A stretch of 64,000 nucleotides of DNA from an uncultured Bacteroidales bacterium. Lineage in GTDB: Bacteria; Bacteroidota; Bacteroidia; Bacteroidales; WCHB1-69. Positions 47,459 to 58,200 of the stretch are shown piece by piece. Location: contig ONAB01000003.1 of the NCBI GenBank assembly GCA_900315705.1, forward strand, positions 1-64,000. Reading direction: 5' to 3'. A program made the position numbers and the translations under genes. The notes beneath the pieces were generated by a model. The model had not been told where the DNA came from. It saw nothing but the letters and a program-made list of their open reading frames with translations, and ran no database searches. Every line of letters begins with the position of its first letter. Position 1 is the stretch's first letter.

Positions 47459-48154
47459 TTATAATGTAACGGACTTCGGATCCACCTGTACGCCAGGGCT
47501 CATCGTTGTGGAAAGGTATATGCTCTTGATGTAGGTTCCCTTTGCGGAGGTCGGTTTCAGCTTGATGATGGTGCTCATCACCTCGCGTGCGTTGTCGGTC
47601 AGCTGGTCAACCGTGAAGCGGTTCTTGCCGATGGAGGTGTGGATAATACCGTACTTGTCCACCTTGAAGTCAATCTTACCGCCCTTCACTTCCGTGACAG
47701 CCTTGCCGATTTCCATCGTCACCGTACCGGACTTGGGGTTCGGCATCAAGCCGCGGGGACCCAAAATACGACCGAGGGCACCGATCTTCGGCATCACGCT
47801 CGGCATAGTGATGATGACGTCCACGTCGGTCCAACCTTGCTTGATCTTCTCAACGTATTCGTCCAATCCCACATAGTCGGCGCCGGCTGCCTTGGCTTCT
47901 TCCTCCTTGTCGGGAGTACAGAGGGCCAGCACGCGGACCACCTTACCGGTTCCGTGGGGCAGCGTCACGATACCACGCACCATCTGATTGGCCTTACGAG
48001 GGTCAACGCCCAGACGGACGTCGATGTCGAAGGAGGCGTCAAACTTGGTGTAGGTAAGGTTCTTCACCACCTGCACTGCCTCTGGCAAAGCATATACTTT
48101 GTTCTTATCAAATTTAGCAAAAGCCTCTTTGCGTTTTTTTGATATTTTTGCCAT
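47459..48154 (-). CDS. rplA: 50S ribosomal protein L1
   Basis: 231 residues, full length. [29 protein letters not shown] and [25 protein letters not shown] are L1 signatures. It forms the L1 stalk and represses translation of the L11 operon in studied bacteria. 23 bases after rplK. Confidence 0.99.
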   Translation of the reverse strand: MAKISKKRKEAFAKFDKNKVYALPEAVQVVKNLTYTKFDASFDIDVRLGVDPRKANQMVRGIVTLPHGTGKVVRVLALCTPDKEEEAKAAGADYVGLDEYVEKIKQGWTDVDVIITMPSVMPKIGALGRILGPRGLMPNPKSGTVTMEIGKAVTEVKGGKIDFKVDKYGIIHTSIGKNRFTVDQLTDNAREVMSTIIKLKPTSAKGTYIKSIYLSTTMSPGVQVDPKSVTL

Positions 48155-48177
48155 TGATTCTTTGGTTTTACTTGTTA

Positions 48178-48627
48178 TTAATTCTTTTCAAAGGGGTTTT
48201 GACCACCTTTCACCACAACACCCATACTGCGTGCCGTTCCGGCCACCATTGACATAGCGGACTCGAGGACGAAACAGTTCAGGTCGGGCATCTTCAGCTC
48301 CGCAATGCTGCGCACCTGGTCCCAAGTGATGGTGCCCACCTTGGAACGGTTGGGCTCTCCGGAACCTTTCTGCAACTTCGCGGCTTCCTTGATCTGCACG
48401 GCCACGGGTGGCGTCTTCGTGATAAAGTCGAAGGACTTGTCCTTGTAGACTGTGATCACAACGGGAATCACTTTGCCCGCAAGGTCTTGCGTTCTGGAAT
48501 TGAACTGCTTGCAGAACTCCATGATGTTCACGCCCTTTGAACCCAAAGCGGGTCCTACTGGCGGTGACGGGTTGGCGGCACCTCCCTTGATTTGTAATTT
48601 GATTAATCCAACTACTTCTTTTGCCAT
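48178..48627 (-). CDS. rplK: 50S ribosomal protein L11
   Basis: 149 residues. [36 protein letters not shown] is the N-terminal domain and the 23S rRNA-binding C-terminal domain follows ([17 protein letters not shown]...GTARSMGV). Part of the GTPase centre. 40 bases after nusG. Confidence 0.99.
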   Translation of the reverse strand: MAKEVVGLIKLQIKGGAANPSPPVGPALGSKGVNIMEFCKQFNSRTQDLAGKVIPVVITVYKDKSFDFITKTPPVAVQIKEAAKLQKGSGEPNRSKVGTITWDQVRSIAELKMPDLNCFVLESAMSMVAGTARSMGVVVKGGQNPFEKN

Positions 48628-48667
48628 TGTTTAATAATTAAAATTGTTGGTTTGTAACTTGCCGGAG

Positions 48668-49222
48668 CTATACTTTTTCAACTTGCATAAAACCCAGTTC
48701 CAACGGGGTCTTACGGCCGAAGATTTTCACCATAATCTTCAGCTTCTTCTTCTCGGTGTCGATCTCTTCGATCACCCCCGTGAAGGTGTTGAAAGGTCCG
48801 TCAATAACTTTCACCTCCTCGCCTACCAGGTAAGGCTTCAACAAGGACTCGTCTTGCGACAAGAGCTCGTCGAACTTGCCCAACAAACGGGAGACTTCGT
48901 CGGGACGAAGCGGTTTGGGCTGCTCGTTCTTGTGCTTGCAACCCACAAAACCCAACACCCCGGGAACGTCCAGCAATGTCGTGAAAACCTCGCCCGTCAT
49001 CGCCGCCTCTACGAAAATGTAGCTCGGATAATAACTGCGCTCTTTCACAACCTTCTTGCCGCTCTTCGTGGTGTGGTAAACCTTCTCGGTCGGAATCAAC
49101 ACATTCGTCACATAATCGGTCAGATGCGAAAGCTCAACCTCGGTCTCGATGTTCTGCTTCACCTTCTTCTCCGTGCCCGTGACGGACTTGATCACATACC
49201 ACTTGCGTTCAATCTCAGACAT
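48668..49222 (-). CDS. nusG: Transcription termination/antitermination protein NusG
   Basis: 184 residues. NGN domain (KWYVIKSVTGTEKKVKQNIE...SYYPSYIFVEAAMTGEVFTTLLDVPGVLGFVG) and C-terminal KOW domain (GEEVKVIDGPFNTFTGVIEEIDTEKKKLKIMVKIFGRKTPLEL). Binds RNA polymerase and couples it to ribosome or Rho. Between secE and rplK in the classic order. Confidence 0.98.
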   Translation of the reverse strand: MSEIERKWYVIKSVTGTEKKVKQNIETEVELSHLTDYVTNVLIPTEKVYHTTKSGKKVVKERSYYPSYIFVEAAMTGEVFTTLLDVPGVLGFVGCKHKNEQPKPLRPDEVSRLLGKFDELLSQDESLLKPYLVGEEVKVIDGPFNTFTGVIEEIDTEKKKLKIMVKIFGRKTPLELGFMQVEKV

Positions 49223-49262
49223 AACCGTTATTTTCGATATAACTCCAACGTTTAAAAGAAAA

Positions 49263-49451
49263 CTAAACAGCCGGGAACATCAATTCCATTCCCAGATTGA
49301 AAATAGCATCCATCAAAAACACGATTAACGCGATTATAAGGGAAGCAATGGACACTACCACAACACTATTTCCAAGTTCCTGCATAGTGGGCCAGCTCGT
49401 CTTGTGAACCAACTCATCATACATCTCTTTAAAATAATTCACTATTTTCAT
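49263..49451 (-). CDS. secE: Preprotein translocase subunit SecE
   Basis: 62 residues with one membrane helix (about 29-55) and the amphipathic lead YFKEMYDELVHKTSWPTMQELGNS typical of SecE. First gene of the operon. The tuf and tRNA-Trp genes that often lie upstream are not present here. Confidence 0.96.
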   Translation of the reverse strand: MKIVNYFKEMYDELVHKTSWPTMQELGNSVVVVSIASLIIALIVFLMDAIFNLGMELMFPAV

Positions 49452-49699
49452 TTTCTTTCTATTTTTTATTTTTCGATATTTTTAGAGACATTTCGTCTTT
49501 TTTTTGCAAAAACCCAACCCCACTACCAACGTGCTCTTGTTGATAAAACCAAATTTCAACCTGTTGTAAACCAGTTGTTTACCACAAATCAAAACCCATC
49601 ACCACAATCACTTCTGCCGATTTTCCAACAAGTTGGCAAATATAGAAAATTTTTTATTCCATCCAACAGGTTGATAAACTTTTTTTTATCAACACTTTT
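49452..49699. other. AT-rich gap with clustered DnaA-box-like 9-mers
   Basis: 248 bases without a gene. Matches to or near TTATCAACA (one base from the DnaA box TTATCCACA): 49538-49546 (complement), 49669-49677 (complement, TTATCAACC), 49686-49694; looser ones: 49562-49570 (complement TTTACAACA), 49578-49586 (TTTACCACA), 49622-49630 (TTTCCAACA). GTTGATAAA (49670-49678) and TTTATCAAC (49685-49693) form a 9-bp inverted pair. The region must also hold the promoter for secE and the rpo operon, but no clear TAnnTTTG is visible. Confidence 0.5.
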
Positions 49700-50362
49700 T
49701 CAGATTTTCACACTCACATACGATATCCTCTTCCCCTCCGACAACCACATCTTCTCATAGAAGGTTTGCACCTCTTTCAGGATGGCGTCGCAAGGCTCCC
49801 CGTACACGTCGTCCACCTTCGACAACACCGGCCACCCCTGCTGCGGGGCGGTCTCCAACACATACTCATACAACTCCCGGCTGTCAGTCTTCAGATGGAG
49901 CACTCCCCCACCCTCGCGCATCACCTCGCGGTAATAGCCGACAAAACGCGGCGACACCAGCCGCCGACGCTCGTGCTTCAGCTGAGGGTCCGGGAAAGTG
50001 ACCCATATCTCGTCCACCTCGCCCGGCGCGAAATAGTACCCTATCCGGTCAATCGTGATGCGCAAAAAAGCCACATTGCCCATTTCCATCTCCAGCGCAT
50101 CCTTGCAGCCGCGCCACAGACGGGCACCCTTGCGGTCGATGCCGATATAGTTGCGGTCGGGCTGGCGCTGCGCCATCGCAATCGTATATTCCCCCTTGCC
50201 ACAACCCAACTCCAAAACGATGGGATTGTCGTTATGGAAATAATCCTCGCGCCAGCGCCCCTTCAATGGGAACTCCACGCCCGCACAATCGTACTTCGAA
50301 CGCTGGAACAAGTTGCCGAAGGTCTCGTTCTCGGCAAAACGCTGTAACTTATGTTTAGCCAT
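49700..50362 (-). CDS. trmB: tRNA (guanine-N7-)-methyltransferase
   Basis: 220 residues. SAM-binding ELGCGKGEYT (about 50-59), IGIDRKGARLWRG, and the TrmB hallmark WVTFPDPQLKHERRRL. Methylates G46 in the variable loop of tRNAs. Its ATG overlaps the stop of the ABC exporter gene by one base (TAATG), so the two are co-translated. Confidence 0.95.
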   Translation of the reverse strand: MAKHKLQRFAENETFGNLFQRSKYDCAGVEFPLKGRWREDYFHNDNPIVLELGCGKGEYTIAMAQRQPDRNYIGIDRKGARLWRGCKDALEMEMGNVAFLRITIDRIGYYFAPGEVDEIWVTFPDPQLKHERRRLVSPRFVGYYREVMREGGGVLHLKTDSRELYEYVLETAPQQGWPVLSKVDDVYGEPCDAILKEVQTFYEKMWLSEGKRISYVSVKI

Positions 50363-52155
50363 TAATGTAGATTTTGAATTTGAATGTAATGATAATAGGT
50401 CCCTTCCAGCTTCATCAGTTCCTCGTGCGTGCCGCGCTCCACGACACGACCGCCCGAGAGCACCACTATGTCATCAGCCCGCTGTATAGTGGAGAGACGG
50501 TGCGCAATCACGATCACCGTCCGGTTGCGCATTGCCTCGTCAAGGGCCTGCTGCACCTGATGCTCCGACTCAGTGTCCATAGCCGAAGTGGCCTCGTCCA
50601 GAATCAGAATGGGCGTGTTGCGCAAAACCGCACGGGCAATGCTTATACGTTGGCGCTGCCCCCCCGACAGGTTAAGACCACGGTCGCTCAAGCGATGCTG
50701 CAAACCGTCTTCCAGACTGTTCACGAAGTCATCGATATGGGCGACGCGAACCGCCCTCATCACCTCCTCCTCAGTGGCTGGAAAGCCCAAGGTGATATTG
50801 TCGAACAGCGTGGCATTGAACAACACCACATCCTGTGACACCAGAGCGAACAAGGATCGGTACTGAGCTATGTCATAACGGCGAATGTCAACGCCATCCA
50901 ACTCTACAGATCCAGATGTGGGATCATAGAATCGCTCCAGCAAGTCCACCAGCGTGGTCTTCCCGGACCCCGAAGGACCCACCAATGCGACCATCTTGCC
51001 TTTACCAATCTGGAAATTAACGTCGGAAAGGACCTCCGCATCGGCATAAGCAAAACTCAAATCCCGAATAGTAAGGGCGTCCTTAAAGGAGTCCACTGCG
51101 ACAGGATGTTCAGGCTGAAGGATAACCTCGTCAGCCTCCAGTACCTCATTCAATCTGTCTAATGCTGCCTGCCCACGCTTGTAGTTGGAAAAGGCGGTTG
51201 AAAAATTACCGATAGGAGATATCAACTGCGGGAAGATGGCCACATAGGTAATGAAAAGCTCGGGAGAAAAAGAGGAACCCGGTGACAAAACCATTGTCCC
51301 ACCAACCACCAAGACCACCATCACAATACAGACACCGAGAAACTCACTCAACGGCGAAGCCAAATCGACACGCCGGAAAATACGAGTCTGTGTGTCCGAA
51401 TACTTGTCATTGAATTTCTGGAACTGTTCCTCAGCCTTCCGCTGCGCGTTAAAGCCTTTTATAATACGCAATCCCGAAATAGTCTCTTCCACTTGAGAAA
51501 TCAAGACCCCCATACGCTGCTTGGAGTTTTTGTTCTCCCTTCTGAGCACTGAGGAAATCTTGGCAATGGCAAGAAACGGCAAAGGCAAAATCAAGAAGAC
51601 GTATAGCGTTAACCGAGGATTGATGTAAATGAGGAAAGCCAGGAACAGCAGAATAGTGATGGGCTCAGTAATGAAATGGCGCAGTGCGTTGAGTATGGTG
51701 AATTCAACCTCTTGCGTGTCACCCACTGCCCTCGACACCACATCGCCTCTCTGTTTAGAAGAGAAAAAGCTTAAAGGCAGCGTCAGTATTTTATAGTACA
51801 TCTTGTTGCGCAAGCGGTAAAGCAAATCACTGCGTAAAGTGGCCATAAACCACTGCGTCAAATAGGCAAAAAGTGACTTCAGGAAATAGAGCAAAATGGC
51901 AAGCGCAATCAGCAGGGTGATGGAAGTGGAGAGATTGGTGAAGTCGAGGTAAACATCCAGCCGCGATACCACATACGACGAAACAGGGCTCAGATTAGAG
52001 AGCTGTCCTGTAAAGAGCAGTTTGCAGAAAGGTTCTATCAAAAGATAAACACAGAAAGTCAGCAGGACGGAAAGAGCGTTGAAGAGAAAAACCAACAACA
52101 GACTTCCGGCATACTGCCTTACCAATTGCGAAAGGAATGACTTTCTGTTTGACAT
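50362..52155 (-). CDS. MsbA-like ABC exporter (fused permease-ATPase)
   Basis: 597 residues. Six membrane helices in the first 330 residues, then an ATPase with Walker A GPSGSGKTT, signature LSGGQRQRISIARAVL, Walker B ILILDEATSAMDTESE and switch His in IAHRLST. RGDVVSRAVGDTQEVE is the coupling helix region. Half-transporter of the MsbA/multidrug type that flips lipids or lipooligosaccharide core; the substrate cannot be read from sequence. Upstream partner of trmB; separated from the giant gene by its terminator. Confidence 0.92.
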   Translation of the reverse strand: MSNRKSFLSQLVRQYAGSLLLVFLFNALSVLLTFCVYLLIEPFCKLLFTGQLSNLSPVSSYVVSRLDVYLDFTNLSTSITLLIALAILLYFLKSLFAYLTQWFMATLRSDLLYRLRNKMYYKILTLPLSFFSSKQRGDVVSRAVGDTQEVEFTILNALRHFITEPITILLFLAFLIYINPRLTLYVFLILPLPFLAIAKISSVLRRENKNSKQRMGVLISQVEETISGLRIIKGFNAQRKAEEQFQKFNDKYSDTQTRIFRRVDLASPLSEFLGVCIVMVVLVVGGTMVLSPGSSFSPELFITYVAIFPQLISPIGNFSTAFSNYKRGQAALDRLNEVLEADEVILQPEHPVAVDSFKDALTIRDLSFAYADAEVLSDVNFQIGKGKMVALVGPSGSGKTTLVDLLERFYDPTSGSVELDGVDIRRYDIAQYRSLFALVSQDVVLFNATLFDNITLGFPATEEEVMRAVRVAHIDDFVNSLEDGLQHRLSDRGLNLSGGQRQRISIARAVLRNTPILILDEATSAMDTESEHQVQQALDEAMRNRTVIVIAHRLSTIQRADDIVVLSGGRVVERGTHEELMKLEGTYYHYIQIQNLH

Positions 52156-52181
52156 TATTTATATCTGTAAAAAAAGACAAT

Positions 52182-52217
52182 AAAAAAGGGAGTTGTGTTG
52201 TATCGCACAACTCCCTT
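52182..52217 (-). terminator. Rho-independent terminator after the giant surface-protein gene
   Basis: Minus strand AAGGGAGTTGTG and CACAACTCCCTT make a perfect 12-bp stem with an 8-base loop, followed by TTTT. Confidence 0.95.
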
Positions 52218-52237
52218 GCATTGTATAGTCAATCTAA

Positions 52238-55200
52238 TTACTTAGAGATGACAAGTTTCTTAGAGAGGGTCGTATTCTCACCCTTCACCTGGATGAAGTA
52301 CACGCCAGGAGTGAGGTTGCGGACCTCGCGGCTGTAGATGTACTCGGAACCATCGAGAGTGACATTGTCCTTAGCGACAACCTGACCAGCAATGTTGACC
52401 ACATTGATAGAGGTCTCACCGGTGACACCATTGATGCGAGCGTTGACAATGCTGTTGGTCGGGTTCGGATAGACGAACATAGAAGCATTGTTGGACTCAA
52501 CGTCGTTGATGCCAGTAGTACCAGTGGTGATCAGAGAGAAGCCACCAGAAGAAACGGTGCTGCTACCAGTGACATTGATGTTGAAGACATCAGTTGCCAA
52601 AGTGTCATAGGAGGTTTCATTGAAGAACTCAGTACCACCTAAGGTAAGTGAAGCAGTAGAATCCAGATTGTAGTACATATAAGCATAGTCGTTATAGTAG
52701 GTATTCATCATAACGAGGTTATAATGAATCTCGTACTCACCAGGCTGCAAGAACTGGTTCACCGTTCTGTTGATAGGATTGTTAGTCAGATAGTGGAGGA
52801 AGAAGTAGTCATACTTTGAAGAGAGAGGAATGGTTGTATTACCAACACCCTTCGGGAAGTGGTTACTGGAAGCTGTCGTAGGATCGGACTGACCATAATT
52901 GAACTGGGAAACAAGATTCTTGACTGTAGTGCCATCAGGCATCAGCATATTATAGTTGTCCGTAATCACATATTGGGAGGTACCAGTACCGATAGCCTGA
53001 ATATAATTACCAATACCTAACATCGGGACAATAGTATCGTTGCGGAAGATATCGAATGTGACAAAGACACGTTTACCTTCAGGAATTCCACAAGGATTAG
53101 CAATCATCCAAGAGTAGTCGGTCTTAGAATCAGTGGTCTCAGCCGTAATGGTGTGAGTCTCAGTGCCAGTAGCGGACTTGAAGATGAAGCGAGGTCTGTC
53201 AGATGCCATAATCGAGACAACATCGTCAGCAGCGAAGACGTAATCATCGGTGGTGACATTGTCAGCCGTTACAGACGTACAGTTATTGCTGTCCACAACA
53301 GTCAGCGTGAAGGTGAAGATGGAGTCAGCAGTGAGGCCGAGCGGAGCGGCATTGAAGGTGTAATTCTTCGCGCTAGATACGACAGTACCAGCAGCATCGG
53401 TCCAAGTATAGGACTTATAGACATAGCTGGAAGTCTCCGTCATCGTAGCGCTGCCATCCAAGCAGATGTAAGCGTCGGAAGCGATAGCAGGAACAGGCAA
53501 CGGGTAAACCGTCACAACAGTGTCAAGCGTATCAGCACCGCAAGCGTTGGTAGCGATGAAGTACAACTTGGAACCATCCATAGCAGCAGTAGCGATTGTG
53601 GTCCAATCGTATGCAGTGGTTTCAGGAGCGAGGTTCCAAATAGTGTCAGTAGGCAGACCGTTAGTGTCAACCGTCATACCGGCAGGCTGCGTGAAGGCAA
53701 CGCCTTCGCAAACGTCAAGCTTACCACCAGAGATCGGAGAAGTGATTGTCGGTTTGTCATTGACTCTGATCACAGCCTGGATCGTCTTGGTACCGCAGGA
53801 AGGAACAGCCGTGCTGGTAGCCGTCAAATTGATGGTGTCACCCTTGATATTCATATTCTCAGGAATACCATACAACTTGTTGGTAGTAGCATCGAATCCA
53901 TAACCTGCAGGCAGAGTGCCGTCAACATCAAGAGTAGCATTCTCCACATTGAAGGCAATAGTGTCGATCGTGTCGAGACGGCAGACAACCTGATTCAGCA
54001 GAGCAGGATTGACAGCCGTAAGTTTGACAGTGTCGTTCACAACAATCGTCACATTCATAGTCTTAGTATCGCAAGCAGGAGTCTTATCGCTCGTAGCGGT
54101 AACAGTCACCACGAATGTACCAGCAGCGATAGGAGAACCCTTGATAGTGTCATTAGCGAAGGTAAGACCATCAGGTAACGTGGAAGTAGTAACAATTGCA
54201 TTCTCAGCATCGATGGCTATCGGAGTGATGGCATCACCGAGGCAGATAGTATCCTTCTCAGGAGCAACAGCCAACTTAACAGTATCGTTAACAACAACCT
54301 CAATAGTTGCATTCTTAGCAAGACAAGCAACAGTTTGAGATGCCGGACTGGAAGCCGTAACTGTAATGTTATAGGTACCAAAGTTGGTCGGCAGAGCGTG
54401 GATAGTGTCATTGAGAGTGCTAGCAGTTGCGCCAAGAGCAGCATCAGCAGCGTAAGTAATCTCAGCATGCTCAACAGTCACGATGAAGTCCTTCGTCGGG
54501 TTGCCAAGGCAGACAGTGTCATACAACGGATCAACCGTGAGTTTAACAGTGTCGTTCACGATAATAACAGCATTCAGCTCTTTATTTCTGCAGTTAGGAG
54601 TATTCGTGCCATAAATCGTTATTCTGATTGTGTCGGCAGCTTCAGGAGTACCGGAAATCTTGTACGAAGTGCCGGAACCGGAAAGGGTAAGACCAGCAGG
54701 CAGCGTAGAAGTGGTAACAGTACCATTGGCAATCGTGAGATTAATATCAGTCATAGCAGCGCCAAGACAGAACTCTTGGTTCAACGGGCTGGTAGTGGTG
54801 AGAGAAACAGTGTCATAAACCTCAATCTGGACCGTAGCACTCTTATCACCACAGCCGTTAACATTAGCAGCGGTAATAGTAATTGTGAACGTGCCAGAGG
54901 CCTCAGGAGTACCCGTGATCTTACCATCAGCAGCAGAGAAAGCAAGACCAGTAGGAAGCGTAGAGGTAGTAACCGTAGCATTGGTAGAGGTGATGACAAT
55001 GTCGGTGATAGCATCACCAAGACAAATGTTCTGAGTAAGCGGAGAGACAGTCAGAGTAGTGGTATCCTTAACCGTGATAGTGTCATTGATTGTCATAGAA
55101 GGACACGGAGAACCGACAACATTGGTGTTGGCAGTAATCGCAATTGCAATCGTACCAACAGCGGAAGGAGTACCAGTGATGGTCTGTGCAGCAGGATCAA

Positions 55201-58200
55201 AGGTCAAACCGGAAGTAGCCGGAGTGAACACAACGTCACCAGCCACCATAGCCAAAGCATTCGTGGTAGTAATCGTTATCGTTTCAATGGGCTGACCAAA
55301 ACAAATAGATTGTTTAGGTTTGTCGATAGCAACATCAACAGTACCAACAACGAACACACCCATCGTGTCGAGCGTAAGGAAGGCAGGATCAGAACAGTCG
55401 TTCTTGGCAACGAAGCGGAAGGCATACTCACCAGCAGCGAGACCGGTGCCTGCAACCCATTCAGCCCAAGTGGTAGCGGTGACATCCTTGTACTCAATCT
55501 TGCACTCATTACCAGTGGTCGTGCCATGCCAGTTGACATTAGCTGCGGTAAGCGTAGGAACCGTAGGAGTAGAACCAGCGCAAATGGTATCGTTAGCCAT
55601 TGTGGCAGCAGCAGCCAGCGTAGGAACGTTGGTAACAGTGAGACGCATAGGATCTCTATAGAGAGTATCGCAACCATTAGCACAATAAGGATAAATGGCC
55701 ATACCATTCATATCCTCACGAACAGGATTGTTGATATTGAACGGTGTACCAGCAGTAAGAGCGTTATTCTTATTGATAGTAGTACCAGCAGCCACAATAC
55801 GCCAGCCGTGTTGAGTAGCATTCTCGTAAGTGAAGCCATCACCAGAAGCGAGGATGATCTCACCATCACAATAGCTAGGATCAAGAGTGATAACACCAGA
55901 CAAAGTAGGATTAGCGGAAACAGTGATGTAGTAAACCATGAAACTGTCACAACCATTCACGGCAGTATAAATGTCAAGAATCTCATAAACTTCAGATCCA
56001 GAAACCGGAGCAACCACAGTAGTGTCACCACCAGCATAATAAGTATAGGTGTAAGTGCCACAAGCATCGATACGAACCGTGTCTCTGAAGATCGGTTTGG
56101 AGATAACATTGATAGCGTCAGTGGTGGAACAACCATTGCTGTCGGTAACCGTCACGCAGAAAGACTTCGTCGTATTAGCAGCGATGTCGTATGCAGGAAC
56201 AACAAACTCAGCAGCCGTTGTGTTGACACCATTAGTCCAGACGTGAGAAACAAGACCTGTAGGAACAACACCAATAGTGATAGCCTCATTCTCGCAGTTG
56301 AAGAAGTTGTTCGGGTCGCGAGTGGTCCAAGCGGAACCATTCACCACGAAGTGGACAACAGGCAGAGAGTCAACGCAGACATACAGAGTCTGGATAGCCT
56401 TACAACCAGTGAGAACGCTAGTGACTTCAACAGTGTACGTACAGCAGTGAACCATATCAGTAAGAATATCACAAGTATCAGCAGTGGAAAGAATCACACC
56501 TGCAGGACAATCATTATACCACACATAAGTGAAGACAGTATCATCAGCCAACTTGGGCGTAACAATAGCTTCGAGAGTGCCCTCTGCATTCTTACAAATA
56601 CGGGCAGGACCATTGATAACAACGTCAGGAGCCTGATTATTGTCAAGACGGATAACAGCGGTACCAGGATAAGTACAATCAGTGAACGTGTCCTTAACCA
56701 CAACAGCGTAGGAGCCAGCATCCAAACCAGTGAAAACATTGGTAGCAACATAAGTAGCACCACCGTCAATAGAATAGAGATAACTGGTAGGATTAGGATT
56801 AGCATTTACAATGTTGTTGATGGTAATCGTACCATTGTAGAGCGTGGAGTAGCAGAACTGGTTCGGAGTCGTGTCGATATCATAGGTAAGATCATAAGGA
56901 ATGTGAGGAACATTAATGAATCTACCCGGCAGAGAATCGTACACACAGTTGTTAACAGTATCTCTGATGATGACAGTGTAATCGCCAACAGCAACACCAG
57001 TGAAGACATTGTCTGTCTGATAGGTAGCACCACCATCGATAGAGTATGACAAAATAGCGGAAGCTGCAGAAGAATGAGCCGTAACGGTAATAGTACCGAG
57101 AGCAAGACCAGCCTTACAGCTATAGTCAGGAGTAGAAACAACGGAGTCAATCGTAACCGGCGTCGGGATGAACGGCACAAAGACCGTATCGTGTTGGATA
57201 CAACCCGTGGTGGTGTCGGTGATGGTAACGGCATAATGACCGTCCATCAAGGTGTACTTCGTATAGTCAATGGGCTCGAAGTGGTCAACATCGTAACCAT
57301 AGTGGGTATGATCGAGATAGGTGAACACATATTGATACTGAGTGCCCTGAGGTTTGTTGATACGGATTTGACCGTTACCCGGTTTCGTGAGCGTCCAGAC
57401 ACAAGTGCTGTTAGGAACGATCGTGAAGTCCATCGGGAAGAATGCGCTGTCAAGCACCGTAACATTTTGAGGAGTGGTAGCGCAATGATAGTTAGTCATA
57501 GCATACACGGAGTAGGTACCATTGTCGAGACCGGTAATGGTAGAACCAACTTCAACACCATTCACGAAATAGGTGAAGGAGGAGTAGTTGACATTGGTAG
57601 CAGTGTCAAGGCCAATGATTGCACCATTCTTCATAGAATCGCAATGGAAGTTAGCCGTGGAAGTGTAGACAATAGAAGGATAAGTAAAGTCAGTAGCAAC
57701 AGTGGTATCCTTCTGATAAGTACACTGGGTAGCTGCATTGTACACATAAACAGTGTAGTTGCCAGTATTCAAGTTGGTGAAGGAAGGCATCGTGTCACCA
57801 GCTGCATTCACAAGCGTGTAGAGAGCAGCTGCGGAGGTGACGGTGATGGTACCCGTACCGATGGTGTCATTACAATCGAGGTCAGGAGTGATGGCCAGGG
57901 TGAACGGGAAGACAGGCTTGCGCATTTCAATCACAACGGTGGTGTCGCGATAACAATGCGTAGTATTGTCAAATTTTCTAACAGTATAAGAACCTTCAGT
58001 CAACTTGTTATAGTCGGCAGCAGCGATCTCATTGCCGAGAGTATCCGTAACCGTGTAGGTGAAACCAGCAACAGGCGTGATAGCAATAGAACCGTTAGCA
58101 ACAGTGCAGTTGGTGCGATGGTTGGCAACAACCTCATTGTTGGCAAAAACAGGAGCGGCAGAACTGTCGGGAACAACGATGGTATCATTAATCTCACAAC

